From Aplidium turbinatum (Eukaryota; Chordata; Ascidiacea; Aplousobranchia; Polyclinidae), in the NCBI GenBank assembly GCA_918807975.1, contig OU964918.1:23048477-23112476 (forward strand): a stretch of DNA of 64,000 nucleotides, in the 5' to 3' direction. This document shows, piece by piece, positions 10,501 to 22,500 of the stretch (within the stretch, counting starts at the first letter, position 1; every line of letters starts with the position of its first letter). The notes below the pieces were generated by a model. The model was given only the letters and a program-made list of their open reading frames with translations. It made no database searches and was not told the DNA's origin. The position numbers and the translations under genes are program-made.

Positions 10501-13500
10501 TGCTGCTTAAAAAATGAACTGCATTAGTGTGAATTTGAAACAGATATACTTTGAATAATACAATTAAAATGAAATGAAAATAAAAGTTAAAAAAAAGAAT
10601 TAGAGTACTGATAAAAGCAGGTGGTGCGCCGCACTTTGCACCCCCTACTCTACGCCTACGAACTACATACAGAGTGCATCAATCATTTTGCTTAAGCTTA
10701 TAGTAGGGGTAGGCTATACATATGGGGTATCTCAAAGTCAATTGGTGACACCCTCAAGTTATTCAGTATGCTCAGCTGATTGTTTTAAGACCTCAACTGG
10801 GTCATTTGAGTTATTTTCCAGGCAGTGCCGGCAAAAACAGTGTTTCGGATTGTACACCATGAAAAGTCCCAGATTTTAGGCCAAAAAGCCAAGTGCAGTC
10901 CTGAGAAAAGTAGCGCAGTTATTAATCAGTGCCCAAATTGTTTTTCAGGATTAAGTACAGAGCATATATAGGTATTATTATACTGTTTCAAAAATGCCTG
11001 ATTCAGAAAAACTTCTATTTGTGTTCATGGACAAGCTGCCTACAGTGTCGGAGAGCGTCCTGTCAATTACAAGCTATGCGCCATTCTTTGGTGGCGACCG
11101 GCAAAAAACTACTACATGGAAGTTTGCGATATCAATATACGATTTATGGTGCAAGGCCTTCACAAGCGACCATATTGTAACTAAGAAAACTGTATTAAAA
11201 CGACTAAACACTCATCTCAAACACTTTCGTACTCAAGTTCAAAAGAAAAAAGGAAACAGACGGCAAAATTTTCAATTATGGCGAAAAGAAAATTGCAATT
11301 TATTGGACCTTCTCAAGTCTACATCTGATCCAAAAACATTTGAGGAGGATGAACAAAATTTTTATTTCGACCAGAAGCATGGTGAAAATCGAATGGCCTT
11401 GAGCGAACAAGTGGACATTGCGTTTGAAGAGTCAAGACAGCAAATCAGTGATGCAGCCGCTGATTACGATTTTCAGTCTCGTGACTCAGATGATGAAGCA
11501 CCTTGTACCGAGAATGACGAGGTTAATGCGAGCTTATTAACTCAGTCGTCCAATCGATCAGGATATATTCGTAACACTACACCATTGGTTGACTCCTACA
11601 CACAGACAGATATTTCCAATGATGATACTGCAATCACCACACCCATACGCAAAGTTCGCAATTTCACTTCAGATATTAAATCGGTCCTTGCAACCACATG
11701 TAGCAAAGCAGGCATCACAATTAAGCAATCACGGCAAGCTTTCCAAACCATCTCAAGGACTTTTTACAACCATACATATTACCTCAAGGTCGATGATGTT
11801 CCAGGATATGTGCCTTCAACAGATGGAACTATGTCAAAAGCCCCTCGTTTGGCAATGGACTATGAATCCTACAAGTATGTGTTGCCTTCGCCACGAGTCA
11901 TTGATCGTATAAAACATTTACAAGCGATTCAAAGCGAGAAAAACTGTGCCCTTGCGATATTGGATGCGCATGATGAAGAAACAATAACAATACATTATGA
12001 TAGTACCACAAGAAGAAGAATTACAGGAGAATGGACATCCATAATAATGAAGTTCAGTGGAGGTAAAACGTTTCGATTGAGACCTCTATCTCTTGCAGTG
12101 GAAACCAGAGAAAATATCACAAGATTAATTGTGGAGCAGATGCATCGATTGTCTTTGGCAAGCAATAGAAATGTTTCACCAGTTGATTTATGGGAAAAAG
12201 TTACTTCAATAATGACAGATTCTGTCAGCAAAAATCTTGGCATCGAGGAATCCATTGCAGCTACGCTAGGGTCAAACCATATATCTTTGCATTTGCTTTG
12301 CGTCAGTCATACTTGCGAAGTCTTCGATCTTGGTAATTTGAATGTAATGTTGGAATACGAACGAAAACTCCACATGCGGGAGATTTTGATTGCTCACATG
12401 CCCGCATTAAGATCATTTCTCCCATCCAGCAAGAGTGTTGTATTTGCTGCTTTGGAAGCTCTATCTAAACTGGCAGTGAACGATGGCCATAAGTCATCAC
12501 AATTCGAATTGTTTGACAAGGTCGTTGCTGAATCTGGAAAATCGAACAAGCATAGCCAATTCAAGGAGAGGAGATTTGGGAAGCTTGGATACACAGCAGC
12601 AACAATCTTATACCACATTCCAGAATATAAGTCATTGCTCGAATGCACGAAGTCGAGTAATCAATTGGTGCAAGCTTGCCGCATATATTTGCAGAGTGAC
12701 TTTGTTGTGTTGGGATTGAAAGTGCTTGCATGGTTTTCTTACCGTTTCACACTTCCATTTTTAAATATGGTAGAAAACACCACTCAAACAGAGCTTGTAC
12801 AAATACTACCGGACTTGCACACTGCCTTGGCTGAATGCAATGCTAATATTCTCCAGGACTACCACGTACCATATTCATTCTCTGTTGAAGAACCCGTTTC
12901 GGTGGTTGAAAAGCATTTATTCAAAAATTGTTGTTCCCGAGCAGCTAAAGACCTTGCCAAACAACGCGGCAGAGAATACGGTTTCGGTTCGCAGACCAGT
13001 GCTTCTTCACGTGCAACTGAAGTACACAAACTGGCCTCTTCACACCTACAAGGTTTGCCCAGCAATAATCTTGATTGTGAGCGCGACTTAGCCAAATTTG
13101 ATCAATTGGCCAAAAGATCAGCAAGCTGCTCCAACAAAATATTCACTGCCAAAGGAATCCGAGATGAAATGGCACTTTATCAGACTGATGCAATAGTCAT
13201 TGATAAAGCAACCTCAACCCTGGCAAAGATCATGGACAATCGAGAAGGAAATTGGAGACTCCAACAAAATACAATTAAAAAAAATTGTATAGAGACTGCA
13301 TGCCGGGCTGCACAGAAGGCTGAGGACTATGTGAACATTTTGCTTTACAAATGCAAATCGTGGAATGGTCCCTTTACAACTGCTGTCGAATTGGAACAAT
13401 GTGTTCAAAACTCTACAGATGACAATTCCCTGAAAAATATTCTTCGAACCGAAGTTTCATTTCGAAAGCACACGTCCAGACAGGACGTAGTGACTCGACC

Positions 13501-16500
13501 AAATTTGTTCAAAGTAAATCAGATTAATACAGAAGAACTGAAGCTGAACCTGACCTTAATTCTAACTAAACAATGTGACCCGGTGAGTAACCTTCCAGAA
13601 ATTCCATCAGAAGAAGACATATTGACTGCACTGCATCTTACATATGACAACGATAATCAAGAACTGGGAAATGCTGATCCACAACGATCCAGTCTGAATG
13701 AAGATGTTGATGTTGTGATAAATGAGCCGTGCATTGCAATTTGGGATGATGGGAACAAAAGAAATTGGCATCTTGGAATTTGCATGAAGAACAATGGTGA
13801 TACAACCTACACAATTGAGCATTTAGAAAGGGCAAGTCATCCCAATGAAAGTGTGAATCAGAGGTGGAGATATCCAAGCAGACCTGATCTCCAATGTGCT
13901 GCGTCTATACAGATAATGCCATGTAACATACTTGGTTCATGGGATATGTCAGGAAGGAATATGACATTTCTCTTGGATAACTGCCACATCATTGAGGGAT
14001 TATTCAAAGCATTTTACTACAAGTAGTTTGGTATGTAGTACTCTTATCATGAACCAGTATAATTAGTATACAGAACAGTATGTTTATTAAATACTACCAC
14101 AGACATTGATTGCTTGCAGTAGCACAATGGGCATTACTCGTAGTGAATCCGATATTTTTACTATGTAATTGTAAACCAGGCTTGCAAATTCCCCTTCAGT
14201 GGAGCAAGAGTTAAGCGTGTTTTAAATAATGGCGAGAGTCTATATTTGTTTATTTAGGTAAAAAATATCACTTTTGGTGGGGGTCTAATTGGACTCTGGG
14301 GGAGTAATTACGTGAGTGCCGGCAAAAGTGTGACTCTAATACTCTCCTCGAGTTTGCAAGACTGTAAACAATGACCTTCTTGAATGTCACCACTGTAAAC
14401 AATAAAGCCAATTGCTGGCTAATGGCGACGTTTCTGTATTAAATGCATTATTAACGCTAAAAGTGTCATTTTCGTTTTTTACACATTCTTATTACCGTTT
14501 TTGCCGGCACTGTCTCAGTTTTTCTCCAAATTTATTGAGTTATGGCTTAAAATGCTCAGGAGACAATATACTTCAAAATAGGGGTGTCACCAAAATGATC
14601 CAGAATGATAACTTTTTTAACCATATGTACAGCCTACCCCTACTTATAGGCAAATACAAGGAAAACAAAGGTATTGGTGAATAAACGCAACTTATTTGGT
14701 TTGTACTGAGTGACACCTATGAAGGTACGAAGGTCTTTTATATTACCATACAATACAAAGTAATGTTGCACTAAAGTAACTGCTTAGAGTTTTATCCTTA
14801 TGGTAGAACGTGATCTTGGCTTTAGAGTCAAAAATGCCATGTTGATTGAGAAGCTAAGATTTCAGCTGTCTATTTGATAGTTATGTCTTTAACAAAGTGG
14901 TTAGACGTTTTGATTGAAAGGTTTAACCTGCTCTAAAACACTACTGGAGTTATTGAGGTCACTATTGGTGATGTCTGTCTTGCTTATTGTTTCAAGCAAA
15001 TCACCACTTGAAACAAAATGGGACAAATAAAAAAAAGGAAATGGGAACATTCACACAATGGTCGCCTTGCAGACTCTCTGCAAGTCGTACAAGAGTGTCA
15101 TGGTGATTTTGCAGCTGTCTTTATGCCATGAAACTCCTTGCGAAACTCTGAACGAACCTTAACCCTTTGATTTTCAACGTTTTTTTGGAAGTTAACTGCT
15201 CAAGGGGGGGCCGTTTTTGAATCAAATTCAATCAGCAGTTACGTGTGATCCGCTGGTGCTATTTCAACAGAAGTTGCATTGGTGTGAAAAAAAATCATTT
15301 GTCTATAAGTTTGAAAAGTCCTTATTCTAAAATTTTATATGTTAAACTTGATGTTTCAACTTTTGCAAAGGTACCCAAAAACGACAATTTTGATTTAACT
15401 TGCCGCCTGTAATTAACCGTGCTAATCCGATTTCATGCAAAATTCTAAAGGACAAAGAGCTCGATCTACCGCACGAAGTGTGTGTGCGGTGTGCCGACTC
15501 ATTGCGTCGATAAAGATTGACGACATGCGAGCAAATCTTATTGTAGGCTACTCATTAATTATAAAATAGTTACAGAGTAACATTGTTACATGAATTTGAA
15601 AAAGAAAAAATGCGTTGTTTTATATTTTTGTCCTGAACTAATGCTTTGCGAAACCCATGGCCAGATTCTTGTTTTATGGAACCAAACTTCTCATAAGTAA
15701 CACCTTAGCCTACTTGAATAGCTGTTTACATGTTCGTTTGTGTATTTTAGGTCTACAATTGAGTTTGTAGTATGAATATTTTTAGTAGAGAGAAGACAAT
15801 TGAACAAGCTGTTGAAATTATCTGAAATTTCTAAGTTCAAATTAGACGCTTTTGGAATTGTGGATTTGTGTCAAGTCCCATCACAAATATCATGCAGGCT
15901 CCATCATAAGTCATTTAGCTTACGGGTGTTTACAAACATAACTCATGAATTACATCCACTAAAAATACAGAATTTACATCAACAAAGCTAAGTTCGAAGT
16001 TCACTTGTTATTGAAGATTGTGTCGATCAATTTGAAAATGCATTTTAGTCCGCCAGCGTAGAAAAAATTCAACAGCGCAGTGAGGAACATGCGTAAACAA
16101 AGGAAATGTGAAATAAACCCACAGTCAGCAGATCTACATTAATTTAACGTTTACAAATGTTGAATCAATGTAAAAGGACTGAATTGCTGACTTGGTCGTT
16201 ATTGTTTGGAACACAAAAAATACGCGTAAACGCGACGAAGCGATACAAGAGCAAAGCGGCGATTATGTTTCTGGCCAAAAAAATGGACTTATGACTTGAA
16301 AGATAAAAATGATTATAACGAAGCTTCAAAATTTGTCATAAAAAATATTGCAGAGATACAATGAACACAATCATTTTGTGCTAGATTGTGAGAAGACTTC
16401 CTAGATTCTTTTCAAACATTTGCAGGATTGCAAATTATTTTGTATAACTTCATATGGCCAAAAAATGGCTTCTTGGTTGATAAAACGTGGCTACAATTCT

Positions 16501-19500
16501 ATAAAAAATTCTTAGGCCTACTACATTGAAGTAATGAAATGTTTTTTTTGTGATTTTTTCTGATGACGTTTTACAACATCCGAAAAGTAAAAATAATAAT
16601 GATGAATAATTTCACATAACCATGGTTTGTAAACGCTTCACAAAATTTTTGCGGAGACTTTACTGTTAGACGTAAAACGCTTGTAAAAGAAAACTGTCGG
16701 GTTACGTATTTATAATGTTTATTACGCTGTTATCTAGTTATAAACTGCCTTTGTTGTCTACCTTTGTGGTTACCGGCCAGCTTAGAGCAGCATGCAAACT
16801 ACGCGTTTATGGTATTTGCATCGTGTTATGATTCCCACAAATTTCCCACAAGGTCTTTGTTTTTATCGTGATATTTTTGTGCCTTTTTTGTCCTAAACTT
16901 GAAGTCACTGTGCAGCACAATCCACACCGGTTTTTAGAAATCCACAATCAACATTGAAAATCTTTTGTGTGGTGCACCATTTCAAGTAGTGTCTTCCCCT
17001 GAACTGTTACACAAACCGCCCAGAACCAGGTTGATTATGAATATTATAGCCGTTGAGTGGCCGTTATTGTATGTGTGGATTTATTAGGTGTCTGACTAAA
17101 TTCATGCCAAAGTCGATCAAATTCTGCTTTCGCGATCCCTGCCGTTTTTTTCGGTATTTTTGTTGATAAGTTTAGGCAGCATTTTGCAAAATAAATAAAG
17201 ACATCGGTATTGTTCGTCACTAAGATTTAGTTTTCTCAGCATTGTGTTTTCAAGCCGGCCTCTTATACATTGGCGCAACGTATTCAGATGTTGAATCAAT
17301 GATCAAGAAAGCCGATTTGTTGTTTGTCTGATGTGACGCCGAGCATTATGCCTAGTCTACAATACAAAATATTTTGTAGTGAAGACGAGGCATTATCATC
17401 TTTATTTTGCTCTCTTTGGAACAATACACAGTGCACCGTCGAACAAAAATGCAACACATAACAAGTAAGCGTAGGCGACATAAAGCAGCGAAGGGACCTG
17501 TAGTCATCGAGGAAGCTGCTACGTGATCTCATAATTTTGAGCATACTGTATCTCACAATTACTGTTTGCAAAAACGCCAATTTTTCAGCTTCTTCCAAAA
17601 GCATTTGAAGTGATACATTTCCTCAATGGAAAGTTTTGTCAATGAGAGTATTTCCATGGCATAGAACGTTTATTTCGAAACCAGGTTTTTCATGTCACTA
17701 CTCACTACCTAAGGGAAGATTTCTTATTGTAACGCTTTTTATTCGTCAATGGATATTTGCTGGTTGAAACAACTGTTTTGAATAGTTTGTTGCCTATATT
17801 GATCATAGATTGCTTTTCTTCGTAAAGCTGATAACACAAAAAACGTTTGCTATTATTGTTTCTAATTAACAACTTTGTGACCACTGGCTTCTTTTTGTAG
17901 CATTAGAAATAACGCGCTTTGTGTTATTGAGGTCAAACCAAACAAAGGAAAACAAGAGGACGTTCCTCTCTGCTCGCGCATATGGATTCACGAAGCAATT
18001 ATGAGCTTATGGCTTGTTATCGCAATGTAATCCATTTCACGCTTTGCTGGAAGTTAGCTAGAAATAGCAAAAATTCACCAAAATCTTGAATTTACAAGAA
18101 AACTACACAACTTTTAGCATCAAATTTAGTATCATCAGATCCGCCTGGCAATTTTAGGAAAAGTCAAGAAAAACCAAGTGCATGGCGTTACTGTGCTTCA
18201 AGTAATGAACGGAAATATGAGGGGGGGGCCAAATCTGGCCTCCCTTTGAGGAGCAAAGTGTTAACTCTACCTTGAGAAAATAAACTGGTTTGTGTGCTGT
18301 CACAATCAAGGTGCAAATGCCTCGCGATGGCTTGCTTTGTATCTTCAACAAGCGTGTTGTTTTCATTATGGAATTCTGGTGCGTTGTGTTATTGTCGGTT
18401 ATGACCTGAAGTAACCTCTGATGACGAAATCTGTATTATGTAACGTGTTTTCTGGAATCATTTTCCCTACGTGACCTTCTATAGACTTCGGTTGTTTACA
18501 TTTAAATGCTACGTGACCGAACGATGGTTCTTTATGATGTAACCTTCTCGAAGTTATTGGACTGAACAGCCAACTATAAATAGTGGTGTAGTTTGTGTAA
18601 TGTTTATTCTGAGATTCTGAGATTATTATTATGGTGATTGTTACGAGTTGATTATGAGAGTTGTGCTATGAGTTGTGAATTGGTATAGTTGATGCAGAAA
18701 TTAGAGTTATTTGAGAAGCCGTTCGTTAAAGTTCTTCAAGAAGTCAGATTATCATTTCACTAGTAGAATTATTCGACATTTAATTGACTGCTTTTCGGTT
18801 GACCCATTAAAACTACGTCATTGAATCTTTCCAAGTCTTTTTCCTGGTAAGAGATAGAAAGAAATCGTGACATTCTGGGGGCTCGTCCGGGATTAACCGA
18901 AAAAATTTAACCGAAAAACCGAAGAATACCGAAGATTTATTGAAAGAATAATAAATTAATGTCAAGATGGCGGATACTGTCAAACATGAGATGATTGAAG
19001 ACTTAGGGAGCATGGCGGAACGAATGGGGCTGACTGGTAATGAGAAGTCTCAGTTTGTGATGGAAGAGTATCACAAGATAATGGACCAAAAAGCTCAGCG
19101 AGAAGCTGACGAAAGAGAAGATAGAAGAGCTGCTCGTTAGGGTGGCCAAAAAAAATGGAAATTTTTTATTTTTGTTTGCACACCCCCTCATTTGAGGAGG
19201 ATTCATGAAAAAATGACACTGTGAAAATTTGAAGTGAATCCGACAAGAGGAAGTGCTCTCCCACCGACCTCTAAATTTGCTTTCTTTGGCATAATTCATC
19301 AAAATTCCTTGAATATGTGACGTAATTCTTTTTTGACTTATCTACATTGCAGTTGCAGCATTTTTGTGTTAACCATTGTTTTACTCTGAATTTATGATAT
19401 AATAAGTGTTTCCACATGCAGAAAAACATAAATAATGCACAAAATAGATCACATTAACAAGCGTTTGGTATGAAATTAAATGCACTGAACTTTAGCGAAA

Positions 19501-22500
19501 ACCGTATAAAAGTACGTTCACCAGTCACAACCGCAACGCTTCAGGTGACAACACATTGCCCAGAAAAAGCAAAAGAAATGTTTGTAAAGAGTCAAGCCAT
19601 TGATTTTATTTAATGGAGCTGTTGGCAAGTTGGCTTTTACTTGCACTTGTTGGAAGCAGCTTTCTGTAGTGCTCGATCATTTAATTTCATCACCTGATAG
19701 AGAAGCTGGCGCTGTTGTTCATTTTCCGCAAGGACTTCATTGAAGTCAGTAGCTAATTTGACTGCCCAGTGCCCGCTCTGCACAATCATTGACGACTTTG
19801 AGATCATGGCATGCAAGAAATAGCAGCCTTCGATTAAATGCCTGCTGCATGACAGTGATAGCTCCAGTGTGGATTCCCGTATTGCTTGATGTCGTGTCAA
19901 AACAAAGTGCAGCTAAGTGCTCTGCTACAACTCGTGTATGAATTCCACTACTTTTTCGCCCATTAGTGATCCCGTTCCAACAGGCAGCTTTGGAATGCCA
20001 AGCAGTATCTCAACATGCATACCAGAAACTACAATGGCCAAAGATTCGCACTTTGTGCCATTGGCATTAGTCAAATGTTTACCATGAAAATGAACAAGTG
20101 GAACTGTAACTGTTGGTTTAAATTTTTGCAGCACTGCAGCTGCCAGGCTTTCACGTGAGGTGTTTCGAGCATTCATGACAGAGGAATGTGACATTGTCAA
20201 TTCATTCATATCAATTCCAGCTGCAGCAAGAGCAGGAGTGACGATCATCATTGCTTGACGACTTGATGTTATAGTTCTGTTCAGTGCTGCATTAAACAGT
20301 GGATCATCGATAATGCAGCGTTTTGGTAATGGCTGCTCCTACTGGGTTTTCTTTTGTTTTGGTGTTATTTGGATTTACGGTGCAAACAGTGGGTCACTGG
20401 AAGAATCTTCATCATCTGCTAATCATTTTCAGATGAGAAAGCAGCAGCACTTGATGGTACCGTACTGGATCAATACAATTTCTGTTGCGTCTCTGTTCAT
20501 CATCTTTGCGCTTTCTATACTTTGCAGCAGCTTGCCGATGCATTGGGTCCTCTGTTGTCATCAGTATCTGTCATGCACCACCTTGGTCTATCAAAAACTG
20601 GCAGTCTTCTGGTATTGTTATGCGGCATTTCCAGTTAGCATGTGCAATATCAAATAATGCACTTAAGCTCTGGGTGAAGTCAGCTTCTGAGGTCAGCTGG
20701 GAAGCTGAATTTCGCCTCCCTTTGTGCTTTGATTCTCCTATATGCTCTTGATGGATGCGTTTTAGTTTGGTAACAACGTGAGTCTTTGCAGTGGTAGCAA
20801 TATTACCTTTCACTCACAAGAACTGTACTGCAAGCAAGTGGCAGTGTAACCTTATTGATCTTCATCTCGTAGAACCACACCCCATACAGGCAGCTGACAT
20901 AGCCCCTCAAGGGAGTCAACACTATAGAGTGGGTGTCCATTTGTTGACTCTCTTGAGGGCCATGTCAGCTGCCTGTATGGGGTGTGGTTCTTCGCCGTCT
21001 ACTACGAGATGAAGGTCAATAAGATTACACTGCCACTTGCATGCAGTACAGTTGCAGATGAAGTAATATTAACTACTACCATCTATGCCACTTTTTGGTT
21101 TGCAGCACCTTCATCAATATCTGCCCCTACAAATGACCTAGCAATGTCACAGCTCACAGAGGATTATAAAGAGGTTGACAATGCAATTTCTCAAGTGGCA
21201 GAAAAAAGTTGAGGTTGCGCTTGTGGTACATCAGTGAGGATCTTGCTGCACTGCCTTTATTCAGTGATAATAACACAGATGAAAAGAAGGCAATCGTTAA
21301 TGCTCTTAAGAAAGACCCATTTCCCGAAGATGTTCGTCGTGTTGCCCCAAACAAAATTGTCAAGTTTTAACGTCTCTCTTTGGCACAGTTTGTAACACAG
21401 CATTCACTTAACCTTTTCGAGTCACTGCTTCTGTTGACAAATGGCGTGATCGTGATGATTATAAAGAAGCATGCAAAGTTTGGCGTCATCTCAAAGCCGT
21501 CAATGATTGTGCAGAGCGGGCAGTCAAATTAGCTACTGACTTCAATGAAGTCCATACAAAAAATGAACAACAGCGCCAGCTCCTCTATCAAGTGGTCAAG
21601 CACCACAGAAAGCTGCTTCCAACAAGTGCAATAAAGTCAACCAATGGCTTGACTCTTTACAAACATTTCTTTTGCAATTTCTGGGCAATGTGTTGTCACC
21701 TGAAGCGTTGCGATCGTGACTGGTGAACTTACTTTTATGCGGTTTTAGCTAAAGTTTAGTGCATTTTGTTTCATACCAAACACTTGTTAATGTGATCTAT
21801 TTTGTGCATTATTTATGTTTTTCTGCATGTGGAAACACTTATTATATCATAAATTCAGAGTAAAACAATGGTTTACACAAAAATGCTGCAACTGCAATGT
21901 AGATAAGTCAAAAAAGAATTACGTCACATATTCAAGGAATTTTGACGAATTATGCCAAAGAAAGCAAACTTTGAGGTCGGTGGGAGAGCACTTCCTCTTG
22001 TCGGATTCACTTCAAATTTTCACAGTGTCATTTTTTCATGAATCCTCCTCAAATGAGAGGGTGTGCAAACAAAAATAAAAAAATTCCATTTTTTTTGGCC
22101 ACCCTACTGCTCGTGAAATAAGGAAAGCAGAACTTGAAGCTGAAGAAAAGCGAGCACAACTTGAAGCTGAAGCAGAAGAGAAGCGGGCGCAGCGTGAAGC
22201 TGAAGCAGAAGAGAAGCGGGCGCAGCGCGAAGCAGAAGCCGAAGAGAATCGGGCGCAACGCGAAGCAGAAGCTGAAGAAAGAAGAGCGCAATATGAATTG
22301 GAAAAGTTAAAACTTGAATTAGAAAGACAAAAGCTGGACATTGGTGAGCGATCTAATTCTAGTAATGATAATGCTCGAGATGTTATTGTGGCGCAAGTTA
22401 GACGTCCAGATTTGCCATCATTTGTTGAAGAAAAAGATGAGTTGGATAGTTATTTGTTAAGATTTGAAAGATATGCTACAATAGCCAAATTGGATAAGTC

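Larger units (their letters stand above)
19138..22106. mobile_element. Palindromic chimeric DNA transposon nested in the LTR element
   Basis: Termini TAGGGTGGCCAAAA and TTTTGGCCACCCTA are perfect inverses, with an 8-bp target duplication CTGCTCGT (19130-19137 and 22107-22114). The arms are homologous over at least 600 bp on each side. A second palindrome marks the centre (about 20833-21040). The two halves carry different parts of one transposase in opposite orientations, each reading outwards from the centre: the minus strand of the left half and the plus strand of the right half. The element therefore looks like two truncated copies joined head to head. The superfamily is unassigned; 8-bp duplications fit hAT, P or a related group. 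Confidence 0.88.

Noticed and set aside
7951-10655. An outer transposon enclosing the MITE and hAT at 8.4-10.5 kb
   Set aside because: The proposed right end (TACTCTACGCCTACG near 10650) matches the left end poorly and there is no target duplication.
10994-14026. A host gene with a single long exon
   Set aside because: Terminal inverted repeats and a target duplication enclose it exactly, and it has transposase-like D, D and C/H motifs.
19637-19900. Interpretation of the 19-22 kb frames as part of the LTR element
   Set aside because: They lie inside a segment with its own perfect termini and 8-bp duplication, and belong to a DNA transposon protein family.
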